Positions 1 to 5,407 of a stretch of DNA of 8,839 nt are shown here, one piece after another. How positions within the stretch are numbered: the stretch's first letter is position 1; each line of letters begins with the position of its first letter. The translations under genes and the position numbers were made by a program. The notes under the pieces are model-generated. The model worked only from the letters and a program-made list of their open reading frames with translations. It was not told the DNA's origin and made no database searches. The stretch lies in assembly GCA_035316025.1 (NCBI GenBank), contig DATFXL010000099.1:1-8839 (forward strand), read 5' to 3'. The stretch comes from JALZAA01 sp035316025 (GTDB lineage Bacteria; Actinomycetota; Acidimicrobiia; IMCC26256; JACDBD01).

Positions 1-48
1 ACCTGCTTTGCAAGCAGGGGGTCGTGGGTTCGAGTCCCATCGTCTCCA
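1..48 (+). tRNA. tRNA-Ala (TGC anticodon), 5' part cut off by window edge
   Basis: The window opens inside a tRNA. The anticodon stem CCTGC/GCAGG (2-6 with 14-18) encloses the 7-base loop TTTGCAA, giving anticodon TGC at 9-11 (alanine). A 5-base variable loop (19-23) is followed by the T arm: stem 24-28 with 36-40 and loop TTCGAGT at 29-35, which carries the invariant TTCGA. The acceptor 3' strand is 41-47, with discriminator A48. The base at acceptor position 70 is T45, as expected for the G3:U70 pair that identifies alanine tRNAs, although the 5' partner lies outside the window. The following bases are CCG, so a complete CCA is not encoded, as in many actinobacterial tRNA genes. The D arm and 5' acceptor strand are missing only because of the window boundary. 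Confidence 0.93.
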
Positions 49-75
49 CCGCATCGGTCTTGGTGAAAGCGGCGC

Positions 76-375
76 TCACGCTCGGCTGGTTGTACCGGGC
101 CCGCACAGGTAGCCGACTTTGTAGCCACCCGCTCGCATTTCACCTCCGAGTGCCCGGTCGAGCGCGTCGGCCGCACGATCTGCCTCCCCCGAAATGAGAT
201 GGCCAAAGAGGTCAGCAGTGAGCCGGATCGTCCCGTGCCCACGAGTCTCCTGGACGACCGTGGCGGAGCCTTGGGACGGCATCAGAGAGGCGGCCCCGTG
301 CCGAACATGGCACAGAACTGCCGATACGGGGATCATGGCATTCCCGAGATTCAGATGCACCGCAGCAGGTAGCAC
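76..375 (-). pseudogene. Decayed C-terminal fragment of a tyrosine recombinase (phage/island integrase)
   Basis: The 99-residue reading frame (GTG at 375) matches only the C-terminal catalytic end of phage-type integrases. LCHVRHGAAS at 21-30 corresponds to the family's LHDLRHxAAS box. VVQETRGHGTIRLTA (40-54) corresponds to the VVQExLGHxxIxxT box. ADLFGHL (54-60) corresponds to the DxYGHL box with the nucleophile, and AADALDRAL (68-76) to the usual tail helix. The first Arg and the Lys of the active site, and the whole N-terminal DNA-binding part, are absent: the frame is stopped by TGA about 75 bases upstream of the GTG. Two remaining catalytic positions are changed: the His of HxxR is Cys22 (codon 312-310), and the nucleophilic Tyr is Phe57 (codon 207-205, TTT, one base from TAT). 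Arg25 and the His of the GH box (His47) are kept. It lies 27 bases from the tRNA-Ala end, where integrases usually sit beside their att site. I infer an inactive relic of an integrated element. Confidence 0.68.
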
Positions 376-452
376 ATCCGCGACGGAGGGCGGGCTCGGT
401 CGATTCGGCCTAGAGTCCCTGCGACAGTCTGCGAGCAGGATGGGCAGTCAAG

Positions 453-650
453 ATGGCGGCACCTGAGCGGCGCGCTGCCGAGACGGAGTTCGACGAGGTT
501 CTCCGTCGCAGTGTGGAAGGTGAAGAGTCCGCGCAACTCACGCGTGCTTGGACTGAGGCGGATTACTCGGCTTTCAACGCGTACTGCCGAGAACTGTCGG
601 TAGGCGATGGGAGTGAGCCGAGCGAGGTTCAAGGCTCCCTCCAGGGATAG
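453..650 (+). CDS. Small hypothetical ORF (65 aa), doubtful
   Basis: This is an open frame from ATG to TAG encoding an acidic, soluble-looking peptide rich in Glu and Ala, with a plausible helical stretch around residues 29-48 containing LTRAWTEADYSAF. I do not recognise the family. By my hand count about two thirds of its codons end in G or C, clearly less than the metabolic genes to the right, so it is either foreign or not a gene. No good Shine-Dalgarno sequence precedes the ATG. It sits between the integrase relic and the oxidoreductase, in what looks like accessory or decaying DNA. Its last codons overlap, tail to tail, the end of the minus-strand ORF 629-859. It could be a remnant of cargo from the lost element, or chance. 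Confidence 0.25.
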   Translation: MAAPERRAAETEFDEVLRRSVEGEESAQLTRAWTEADYSAFNAYCRELSVGDGSEPSEVQGSLQG

Positions 651-859
651 ATCAGAATCGCCTCCGAGTGCTCGAGGACGCGCGTGCAGTCCGCGATCGG
701 GGACTGGCCGATGACCTCGACACTGACGCGTCGAGAGCCGCCTGCTGCGTGATTCGACTCGGATAGCCCGACGCGCACAGAGCTGCCGATCTGCGCCTGG
801 TGAAGCGCACCGAACGCGTGGATGGAACGTCGCCTTACAGGTGCCACAGTGCGCGCCAT
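629..859 (-). CDS. Small hypothetical ORF (76 aa) downstream of the oxidoreductase, doubtful
   Basis: A frame from ATG (859) to TGA encodes 76 residues of unknown family. The second half, with RRVSVEVIGQSPIADCTRVL followed by EHSEAILIYPWREP, reads like genuine protein: alternating hydrophobic residues and a Tyr-Pro-Trp end. From about residue 44 onward roughly nine in ten codons end in G or C, matching the host genes, whereas the first dozen codons do not. The ATG lies 19 bases past the stop of the oxidoreductase on the same strand, so it could be the last gene of that operon. No clear ribosome binding site is seen. Alternatively it is the 3' remnant of a larger broken gene whose 5' end has been lost. 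No signal peptide or membrane segment is visible. Confidence 0.3.
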   Translation of the reverse strand: MARTVAPVRRRSIHAFGALHQAQIGSSVRVGLSESNHAAGGSRRVSVEVIGQSPIADCTRVLEHSEAILIYPWREP

Positions 860-878
860 ATCGGCACATCTGGGCGCG

Positions 879-1805
879 TCACGAATGGAGGACGATCTTT
901 CCGGGAACGTTTCCCGCTTGCTTCGACGCGAACGCCTCGGGCCCTTCTGCGAGGGGACGGACCGCGCCCACCACAGGTCGGAGCTGGCCGGCGTCCATCT
1001 GGGAGGCGAGCTCGCTGAGCATGGCCCCGTCGGCTTCGACGACGAAGAACGCGGAGCCGGCATCGCTGCGCGCCTCGGGGCGGGCGGCGGGGTCCTCGAC
1101 GACCGAGACGATGCTTCCTCCGGCGCGGACGAGGGGCCACGCGCGTCCCAAGGCGTCGCCGCCGACGAGGTCGAAGACCAGGTCGACACCCCTGGCGGCC
1201 GTGGCGACGGAAGCCTGGTCGGCGTCGATGAACTCGTGGGCGCCGAGCTCGAGCACGAGGTCTCGTGCCCACGAGCGCGCCGAGGCGAGCACGATTGCGT
1301 CGGCCGCCCGAGCGAGTTGAGTCGCCGCAGTACCCACGCCGCCGCCGGCGCCCTGGATCAGCACGGTCTGTCGGGATGCGAGTCGCCCGTGCGTAAAGAG
1401 CGCCTGCGTCGCCGTCATTGCCGGCATGACGCACGCCGCGGCGTCGACGTCCGCGAACCCAGCGGGCTTGGATGCCAAATTGCGCCCTTCGACCGCGACG
1501 TACTCGGCGAGAGTGCCGTCCCGATACCAGTCCGTGAGCCCGAAGACGGCATCACCGACGTCCCAACCCGTTGTCCCGTAACCGAGCGCGGCAACAGTTC
1601 CGCAGACCTCGTGGCCTGGAATCACCGGCGTCCGGTCCCGGCCCGCCCGGTCCACCCAGGTCGCGGGCCACGAAAGCTCGGTCGGCGTGAAGCTCGCCGC
1701 ACCGACGCGCACGAGAACGTCACCGATGCCGGGCTCAGGAACCGCCGCGGACTCATAGATCAAGGCTTCCGGCCCGGCCCGGGCATGCATTCGAAGCGCG
1801 TGCAT
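879..1805 (-). CDS. Zinc-independent MDR-family NAD(P)-dependent oxidoreductase (quinone oxidoreductase-like)
   Basis: The 308-residue protein has the medium-chain dehydrogenase/reductase layout. An N-terminal GroES-like catalytic domain carries PGHEVCGTV around residues 63-71. A Rossmann domain carries the nucleotide-binding glycine loop GAGGGVGTAATQLAR at 152-166. LVFDLVGGDALGRAWPLVRAGG is the usual strand-turn-helix later in the Rossmann fold, here spanning about 22 residues. The cysteines that bind catalytic and structural zinc in alcohol dehydrogenases are not seen, which places it with the quinone oxidoreductase/zeta-crystallin-like branch. The family transfers hydride from NAD(P)H to quinones, enones or similar electrophiles in the cytosol; the substrate here cannot be told. 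Length is normal for the family. A GTG four codons upstream (1817) is possible, but the ATG at 1805 gives the usual family N-terminus (MHALRMHARAGPE) and has a weak GAG-type ribosome site. It appears to be a single gene or is followed by the small ORF at 859-629. Confidence 0.9.
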   Translation of the reverse strand: MHALRMHARAGPEALIYESAAVPEPGIGDVLVRVGAASFTPTELSWPATWVDRAGRDRTPVIPGHEVCGTVAALGYGTTGWDVGDAVFGLTDWYRDGTLAEYVAVEGRNLASKPAGFADVDAAACVMPAMTATQALFTHGRLASRQTVLIQGAGGGVGTAATQLARAADAIVLASARSWARDLVLELGAHEFIDADQASVATAARGVDLVFDLVGGDALGRAWPLVRAGGSIVSVVEDPAARPEARSDAGSAFFVVEADGAMLSELASQMDAGQLRPVVGAVRPLAEGPEAFASKQAGNVPGKIVLHS

Positions 1806-2129
1806 GGAATCTCTCACTCGCGAGCCTCAACGGCTACGAAGCCGCTCGGCGCGGGCTTAGCACCCACCAGGCGTCGTGTCGAAGGTATGGCGTGCCGACC
1901 GCCGATTTGGTGCTTCTGGTTGCGGACTGACTGCGGCGTCGTTCTGTGCAGCTTGGCGGGCGGGCACCGCGAGCCCGGAACGGGCATGGTACGTGCCTGC
2001 CGGGCCGTGACATGCGGGTTGGCGTGCTCGGAGCCATGGTCCGTCGGCGCGTGTCGAAACTCGGGGAAGCTTCGCGTGCGAAGATGCCCCGGCCGAACGG
2101 AGACCGTCGAGCAGGGGTAGATCCACGCC
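1806..2129. other. Intergenic stretch without a convincing gene
   Basis: About 320 bases separate two outward-facing genes: the oxidoreductase on the minus strand and the small Cys protein on the plus strand. It should therefore hold both promoters, but no clear -35/-10 pair stands out. Open frames crossing it on either strand have no recognisable family. A short perfect hairpin, GCCCG-GAA-CGGGC, lies at 1973-1985, followed by further GC-rich partial inverted repeats to about 2015. No tRNA, transposon end or long direct repeat was seen. Confidence 0.6.
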
Positions 2130-2378
2130 GTGGCAGACGAGTACGCGATCCCCGAACCTGAGCCGAAGGACATCGACGAGAAGCTCGCGATCGAGCTTCG
2201 GCACCTCGCCGACAACGCGGTCCTGAAGGCGAAGCCGCAGGGTGAGGAGCAATGCGAGAACTGCCGGTACTACTTCGAGAACACGGCCGAGATCTCGTAC
2301 TGTTGGCACCCGAAGCTGCGCATCCTCGTCGGCGCCGAGTGGTGGTGCCAGTGGTGGGAGGCGATCCCGGAAGGCTGA
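2130..2378 (+). CDS. Small four-cysteine protein resembling a cytosolic high-potential iron-sulfur protein (HiPIP)
   Basis: The 82-residue protein starts at GTG. Residues 1-35 are charged and probably helical (EPKDIDEKLAIELRHLADNA). The C-terminal half holds four cysteines at 42, 45, 58 and 73 in the order C-x2-C-x12-C-x14-C, ending in WWCQWWE. High-potential iron-sulfur proteins bind one 4Fe-4S cluster through C-x2-C, a third Cys after a short loop, and a fourth Cys after about 13 residues, inside an aromatic GWCxxW-type end. The spacing, size and aromatic terminus here fit that plan. Classical HiPIPs are periplasmic electron carriers with a Tat signal; this one has no signal peptide or membrane helix, so it would be cytosolic. 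A zinc-binding role for the four Cys is the main alternative. The start is chosen because translation from GTG gives MADEYAIPEPEP; the only purine-rich site (GGGG, 2114-2117) is rather far upstream. It converges with the next gene, with only 3 bases between stops. Confidence 0.8.
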   Translation: MADEYAIPEPEPKDIDEKLAIELRHLADNAVLKAKPQGEEQCENCRYYFENTAEISYCWHPKLRILVGAEWWCQWWEAIPEG

Positions 2379-2381
2379 TCG

Positions 2382-2639
2382 CTAGCGGCGCATCGCCGCG
2401 CGGACACGCGACAGCAAGCGCTTGCGCTCGGCCTTCGTCGACACCCGCATGCGCTCGAACTCGGTGCCGTCGAGCCGCACGTCGGCGTAAAAGCCAGTCG
2501 GATCCTCGTGGAAGTGCAGGAACGCGCGGGACCCCCGATAGAAGACGCCGCGCTTCTTCTCCTCGAGGCCGTCGACGTCCCGCAGCTCCCCCAACAGCGG
2601 GTCGAGCTCGGTAAGACCGGCGATGGTGACGTGCTTCAC
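2382..2639 (-). CDS. Hypothetical 85-aa protein translationally coupled to the PAP2 gene
   Basis: Starting at GTG (2639-2637), the protein is 85 residues: an N-terminal segment (MKHVTIAGLTELDPLLGELR), a central region rich in aromatics and histidine (GVFYRGSRAFLHFHEDPTGF, residues 31-50), a short strand YADVRL, and a basic C-terminal helix (STKAERKRLLSRVRAAMRR). It is soluble, with no signal or membrane segment. I recall similar short hypothetical proteins in actinobacteria but know no function for them. The GTG start overlaps the stop of the upstream PAP2 gene as GTGA, with a GGAG two bases before the GTG; I prefer this over longer in-frame starts, which would read further back into the PAP2 gene. 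The overlap implies translation coupled to the membrane enzyme. The central FHFHEDP-like histidine/acid cluster could bind a metal or nucleic acid; that is speculation. Confidence 0.78.
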   Translation of the reverse strand: MKHVTIAGLTELDPLLGELRDVDGLEEKKRGVFYRGSRAFLHFHEDPTGFYADVRLDGTEFERMRVSTKAERKRLLSRVRAAMRR

Positions 2640-3424
2640 TGCTCCATCATCGCGGAACGGGGCGGCGCCTGCTCCTTCGTGCGCCACGGCCACCAGTCAC
2701 GCCAGCGGGCGAGGGCGTACGCGACCGCCAGCACCACCCACGCGCCGACGGCGTCGAGGAAGTAGTGGTTCGCCGTCACGACAATGGCGAAGGTCATCAG
2801 TACCGGGTACGACACCAACAGCGCCCGCGCCCAAATCGGCCGGACCAAGGGCCACAGCGCGAAGACCGCCAAGGTCGACCAAGCCACGTGGAGGCTCGGC
2901 ATGGCCGCGTAGATGGCACCCGTCTCCTCGGAGTGGGGGACGGGCTTGCCGATCGTGAAGAACACGAGCCTCGTGTCCACGAACCCGAAGCTCGACGGCA
3001 AGAGCCTGGGCGGCATCAGTGGGTAGAACCAGAATCCGACCAGCGCGACCACGAGGATCAGGAGGAACGTGTTGCGCCAGCGCACGTAGCGCCCGGGATC
3101 GAAGTGGTACAGCGCCACGAGCGTGACGACCGGTGCCGCGAAATGAATGCTGCCGTAGAAGAGGTTCCAGAACCCGATGAACCACGGGTAGGGGAGGAAG
3201 TACTCCTGAATGGTCCGCTCGTGGTAGATGCGGAGCCCCTCCTGCCACTCGATGATTTGACGGGCGTTCCGGAACGCGTCGGCGCGGGACACTCCCACGA
3301 GGTCGCGGATCCAGCCGTACACGGGGTACAGCGCGAGCACGATGGCGATGGCCTCCAGCGCCCATCCACCCCGGATGCGCTTGCTGCGGGGTCCGGGCGG
3401 GGGCGGTCCCAGCGGTGGGGCCAT
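2636..3424 (-). CDS. PAP2-superfamily membrane phosphatase/phosphotransferase of the Aur1/inositol-phosphotransferase-like type
   Basis: The 262-residue integral membrane protein has several hydrophobic helices (roughly 21-43, 82-106, 119-137, 180-198, 200-218 and 222-240). The PAP2 phosphatase signature is in its divergent Aur1-like form. Motif 1 is YPLMPPRLLP (134-143). Motif 2 is AAMPSLHVAWS, with Pro176-Ser177-x-His179. Motif 3 is TANHYFLD, with His220 and Asp224 and without the Arg of the classical SRxxxxxHxxxD. His179, His220 and Asp224 are the expected catalytic triad around a phospho-enzyme intermediate. Family members remove or transfer phosphate or phospho-headgroups on lipids such as phosphatidate, isoprenyl phosphates or inositol lipids. 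The N-terminus is proline-rich and cytosolic. ATG at 3424 is taken as the start because the family-like sequence begins soon after; no good ribosome site is close, and the purine run GGGGAGAG lies about 15 bases upstream. It is the first gene of a two-gene operon with the 85-aa protein and is divergent from the kinase pair. Confidence 0.88.
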   Translation of the reverse strand: MAPPLGPPPPGPRSKRIRGGWALEAIAIVLALYPVYGWIRDLVGVSRADAFRNARQIIEWQEGLRIYHERTIQEYFLPYPWFIGFWNLFYGSIHFAAPVVTLVALYHFDPGRYVRWRNTFLLILVVALVGFWFYPLMPPRLLPSSFGFVDTRLVFFTIGKPVPHSEETGAIYAAMPSLHVAWSTLAVFALWPLVRPIWARALLVSYPVLMTFAIVVTANHYFLDAVGAWVVLAVAYALARWRDWWPWRTKEQAPPRSAMMEQ

Positions 3425-3482
3425 GGCCGGGCACTTCAGTAGCTCTCCCCGGGGTCCGCAACCCGCCGGTGCCACCACGCAG

Positions 3483-3539
3483 CATGGCCCGATCGGACTA
3501 GCCTGCCTCACCGGGCGGAAAGGGCCAGATCGGGCCATG
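3483..3539. repeat. Perfect 12-bp inverted repeat in the PAP2/kinase divergent region
   Basis: CATGGCCCGATC at 3483-3494 is the exact reverse complement of GATCGGGCCATG at 3528-3539, with 33 bases between. It lies 59 bases upstream of the PAP2 start and about 100 bases upstream of the first kinase start. The left arm also includes the short palindrome CCGATCGG (3489-3496). The pair could be two half-sites or two sites for a regulator, or an RNA hairpin in the PAP2 leader. No T-run follows on either side, so a terminator is unlikely. Confidence 0.6.
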
Positions 3540-3555
3540 TTCCGCGGCGTCGTCT

Positions 3556-3581
3556 GGTCACACAATGGGTTGTCACTGACC
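3556..3581. promoter_or_regulatory. Imperfect palindrome upstream of the kinase operon, possible operator/promoter
   Basis: GGTCA (3556-3560) mirrors TGACC (3577-3581), and inside them ACAA (3562-3565) mirrors TTGT (3570-3573) around the centre TGGG. The arms are slightly asymmetric. TTGTCA at 3570-3575 looks like a -35 hexamer for plus-strand transcription, but no matching -10 follows at 17 bases. CACAAT at 3561-3566 is an alternative weak -10. The site lies 60-85 bases upstream of the first kinase start. Confidence 0.3.
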
Positions 3582-3640
3582 CGACCCGGCGTGCGCGCGC
3601 GCCGCAGGACGCCGAGCGGCACGTGGCGGACGGGAGCCGC

Positions 3641-5407
3641 ATGACCACGACCAGGGCGAAGAGAACCGCCTGGCAGCTCCGCCTGTGGCTGGGGCTCCCC
3701 CTCGCTGGCGGCGTCCTGCTCGCGCCGGGGCTCAGCCAGGCCGAGGCTTTCACGCTCTCGGCGGCCGCCGTCGCCTACGTCCTGGGGGCCACGATCTTCG
3801 ACGTCATCACGGCGCGCCGGCCCCGCTTCCCGGCCCCGATGCTGACGCCGCTCCTCGGCATCGCGGTGATCGGGCTCGTGATCGTCGCGATCCCGCGCGC
3901 CCTGACCGTCGGGCTCGTCCTCTTCCTGCTCATCGTGACCCTCTCGACGTACGTTGGCGGGCTCCGCCTCGGGCTCACCCTGTCGAGCGCGGCCTTGGTC
4001 GGCGCGCTCGTCGCGGACGCGCTCGCTCCGGAAGCCGACCGCGTCGACGGCGGCACGCTCGTCGCGTTCGCGGTCGTCGTCCCCCTCGTCGTCGTCCTCA
4101 CGGGCCGGCTGACCGCCGAGCGCCGGCGCACGGCGGTGGCGCTGGTCCGACTCCACGACGCGCTCGGGACGGCCGAGTCGCGGCCTGACCTCGCGCACAC
4201 GCTCGATTCGATCGCGGCCTCGGTTCGCCACGCCATGCGTGCCCGGATTGCCGGGGTCGTGCTGCGCGAGCCAGACGGCGTGATCGTCTCCGCGTGGACG
4301 TCCGGCCCGTCCGCCCCGACCCCGACGGAGGCCGATCGCCTGACACGCGACGAGATCGAACTCGGTCCCGCGAGCCCGTTCGCGGCCGTGCTCACCGCAC
4401 GCCGGCCGCTCGTCGTCACGGGCATCGGGGACGACGGCCGAGACGAGGCCTGGGCGGGGCCGTGGTCGACGATGCTCGAGAGCCTCGGGTGCGAGTCACT
4501 CGTCCTCGTACCGCTGCGTGTCGGCCACGAGGTGATCGGCGTCCTCACAAGCGCCTCCACCCGACCGGGGCCGGTATCCGTCGACGAACTCGCGTTCCTC
4601 GAGGCGTTCGCCGATCGGGCGGCGACCATCGCCGTACGCGCCCGCGCCTACGACCGGGAGCGGGCGTCGGCGAAGCAACTGGCGCAGCTCGATCGGCAGA
4701 AGGGCGAGTTCCTGTCGCGCGTGTCGCACGAGCTGCGTACGCCGCTGACGGCGGTGAAGGGGTTCGTCGACACTGTCCTCGTGCATTGGGGCACGATTCC
4801 AGAGGACCGGCAGCGTGAGCTGCTCGACCGGGCGTCGATCAACGCCGACGAGCTCAATCGCCTCGTCGGCCAGCTTCTCGACTTCGCCCGCCTCGACGCA
4901 GAGAACGTGCGGATCAACCGCCAACCGATGGCGGTGTCCGATGCCGTCGCGAGCGCGCTCGGCGACCTCACCGCCGTGCTGGCCGAGCACCGCGTTGTCA
5001 TCCAGGTGCCCCCGGGCGTCGCCGTGTCCGCTGACCCGGCCGCGTTCTCTGATGTCCTGACGAACCTCCTGGTGAACGCGGCCAAGTTCTCGTCGCAGGG
5101 CTCGCCGATCACGGTGCAGGCGGAGCCGGACGGCGCCGACGTCGTCGTCTCCGTGGCCGACCGCGGCAAGGGAATTGCGGCGCACGAGCAGGGACTCGTC
5201 TTCGACCGGTTCTACCAATCGCCGTCGAATGTGGCGTCCCAACGGGGAACGGGCATCGGTCTCACAATCGCGAAGCGCTTCACCGAGCTGCAGGGCGGGC
5301 GCATCACTCTCGAGAGCGAGCCGGGCGTGGGCTCGACGTTCTTCGTGTCGCTACCGGCGGCAAGGATGCAGCGGTCGCACCCCGAGGCGGCAGGTGTCGC
5401 CACATGA
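3641..5407 (+). CDS. Membrane sensor histidine kinase, six TM helices + GAF-like + HisKA/HATPase
   Basis: The 588-residue protein has six predicted membrane helices (about 13-31, 36-57, 67-85, 87-105, 108-128 and 138-155) with almost no extracytoplasmic loops. A GAF-like domain covers about 165-340, with AHTLDSIAASVRHAM at its start and SLVLVPLRVGHEVIGVLTSA near its end. The kinase core follows: H box VSHELRTPLTAVKGF with phospho-acceptor His363; N box NLLVNAAKF with Asn479; G1 box DRGKGI with Asp507; F box FDRFYQS; and G2 box GTGIGLTIAKR. It should autophosphorylate and pass phosphate to an aspartate on a response regulator. The input is probably sensed in the membrane or by the GAF pocket; the ligand is unknown. 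ATG 3641 is chosen over GTG 3623 because GGGAG (3632-3636) lies four bases before it. The stop overlaps the next kinase start as ATGA. No response regulator is adjacent, and there is no HAMP or PAS domain. Confidence 0.92.
   Translation: MTTTRAKRTAWQLRLWLGLPLAGGVLLAPGLSQAEAFTLSAAAVAYVLGATIFDVITARRPRFPAPMLTPLLGIAVIGLVIVAIPRALTVGLVLFLLIVTLSTYVGGLRLGLTLSSAALVGALVADALAPEADRVDGGTLVAFAVVVPLVVVLTGRLTAERRRTAVALVRLHDALGTAESRPDLAHTLDSIAASVRHAMRARIAGVVLREPDGVIVSAWTSGPSAPTPTEADRLTRDEIELGPASPFAAVLTARRPLVVTGIGDDGRDEAWAGPWSTMLESLGCESLVLVPLRVGHEVIGVLTSASTRPGPVSVDELAFLEAFADRAATIAVRARAYDRERASAKQLAQLDRQKGEFLSRVSHELRTPLTAVKGFVDTVLVHWGTIPEDRQRELLDRASINADELNRLVGQLLDFARLDAENVRINRQPMAVSDAVASALGDLTAVLAEHRVVIQVPPGVAVSADPAAFSDVLTNLLVNAAKFSSQGSPITVQAEPDGADVVVSVADRGKGIAAHEQGLVFDRFYQSPSNVASQRGTGIGLTIAKRFTELQGGRITLESEPGVGSTFFVSLPAARMQRSHPEAAGVAT

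Noticed and set aside
194..466. 90-aa plus-strand frame opposite the integrase fragment
   Set aside because: No family resemblance, while the minus strand shows several ordered integrase boxes.
822..2120. 432-aa open frame on the plus strand opposite the oxidoreductase
   Set aside because: It is Arg/Gly/His-rich with no family resemblance and lies antisense to a clear MDR enzyme; long open antisense frames are expected at this GC content.
2636..4231. Upstream extension of the PAP2 frame to 531 aa
   Set aside because: The added N-terminal part is a low-complexity Arg/Asp/Glu sequence running antisense through the first kinase gene; the PAP2 family sequence begins just after the ATG at 3424.
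4270..4290. Partial match (ATCGTCTCC) to the tRNA 3' end, considered as a distal att repeat
   Set aside because: Only nine bases match and it lies inside an intact kinase gene; it is best explained by chance.
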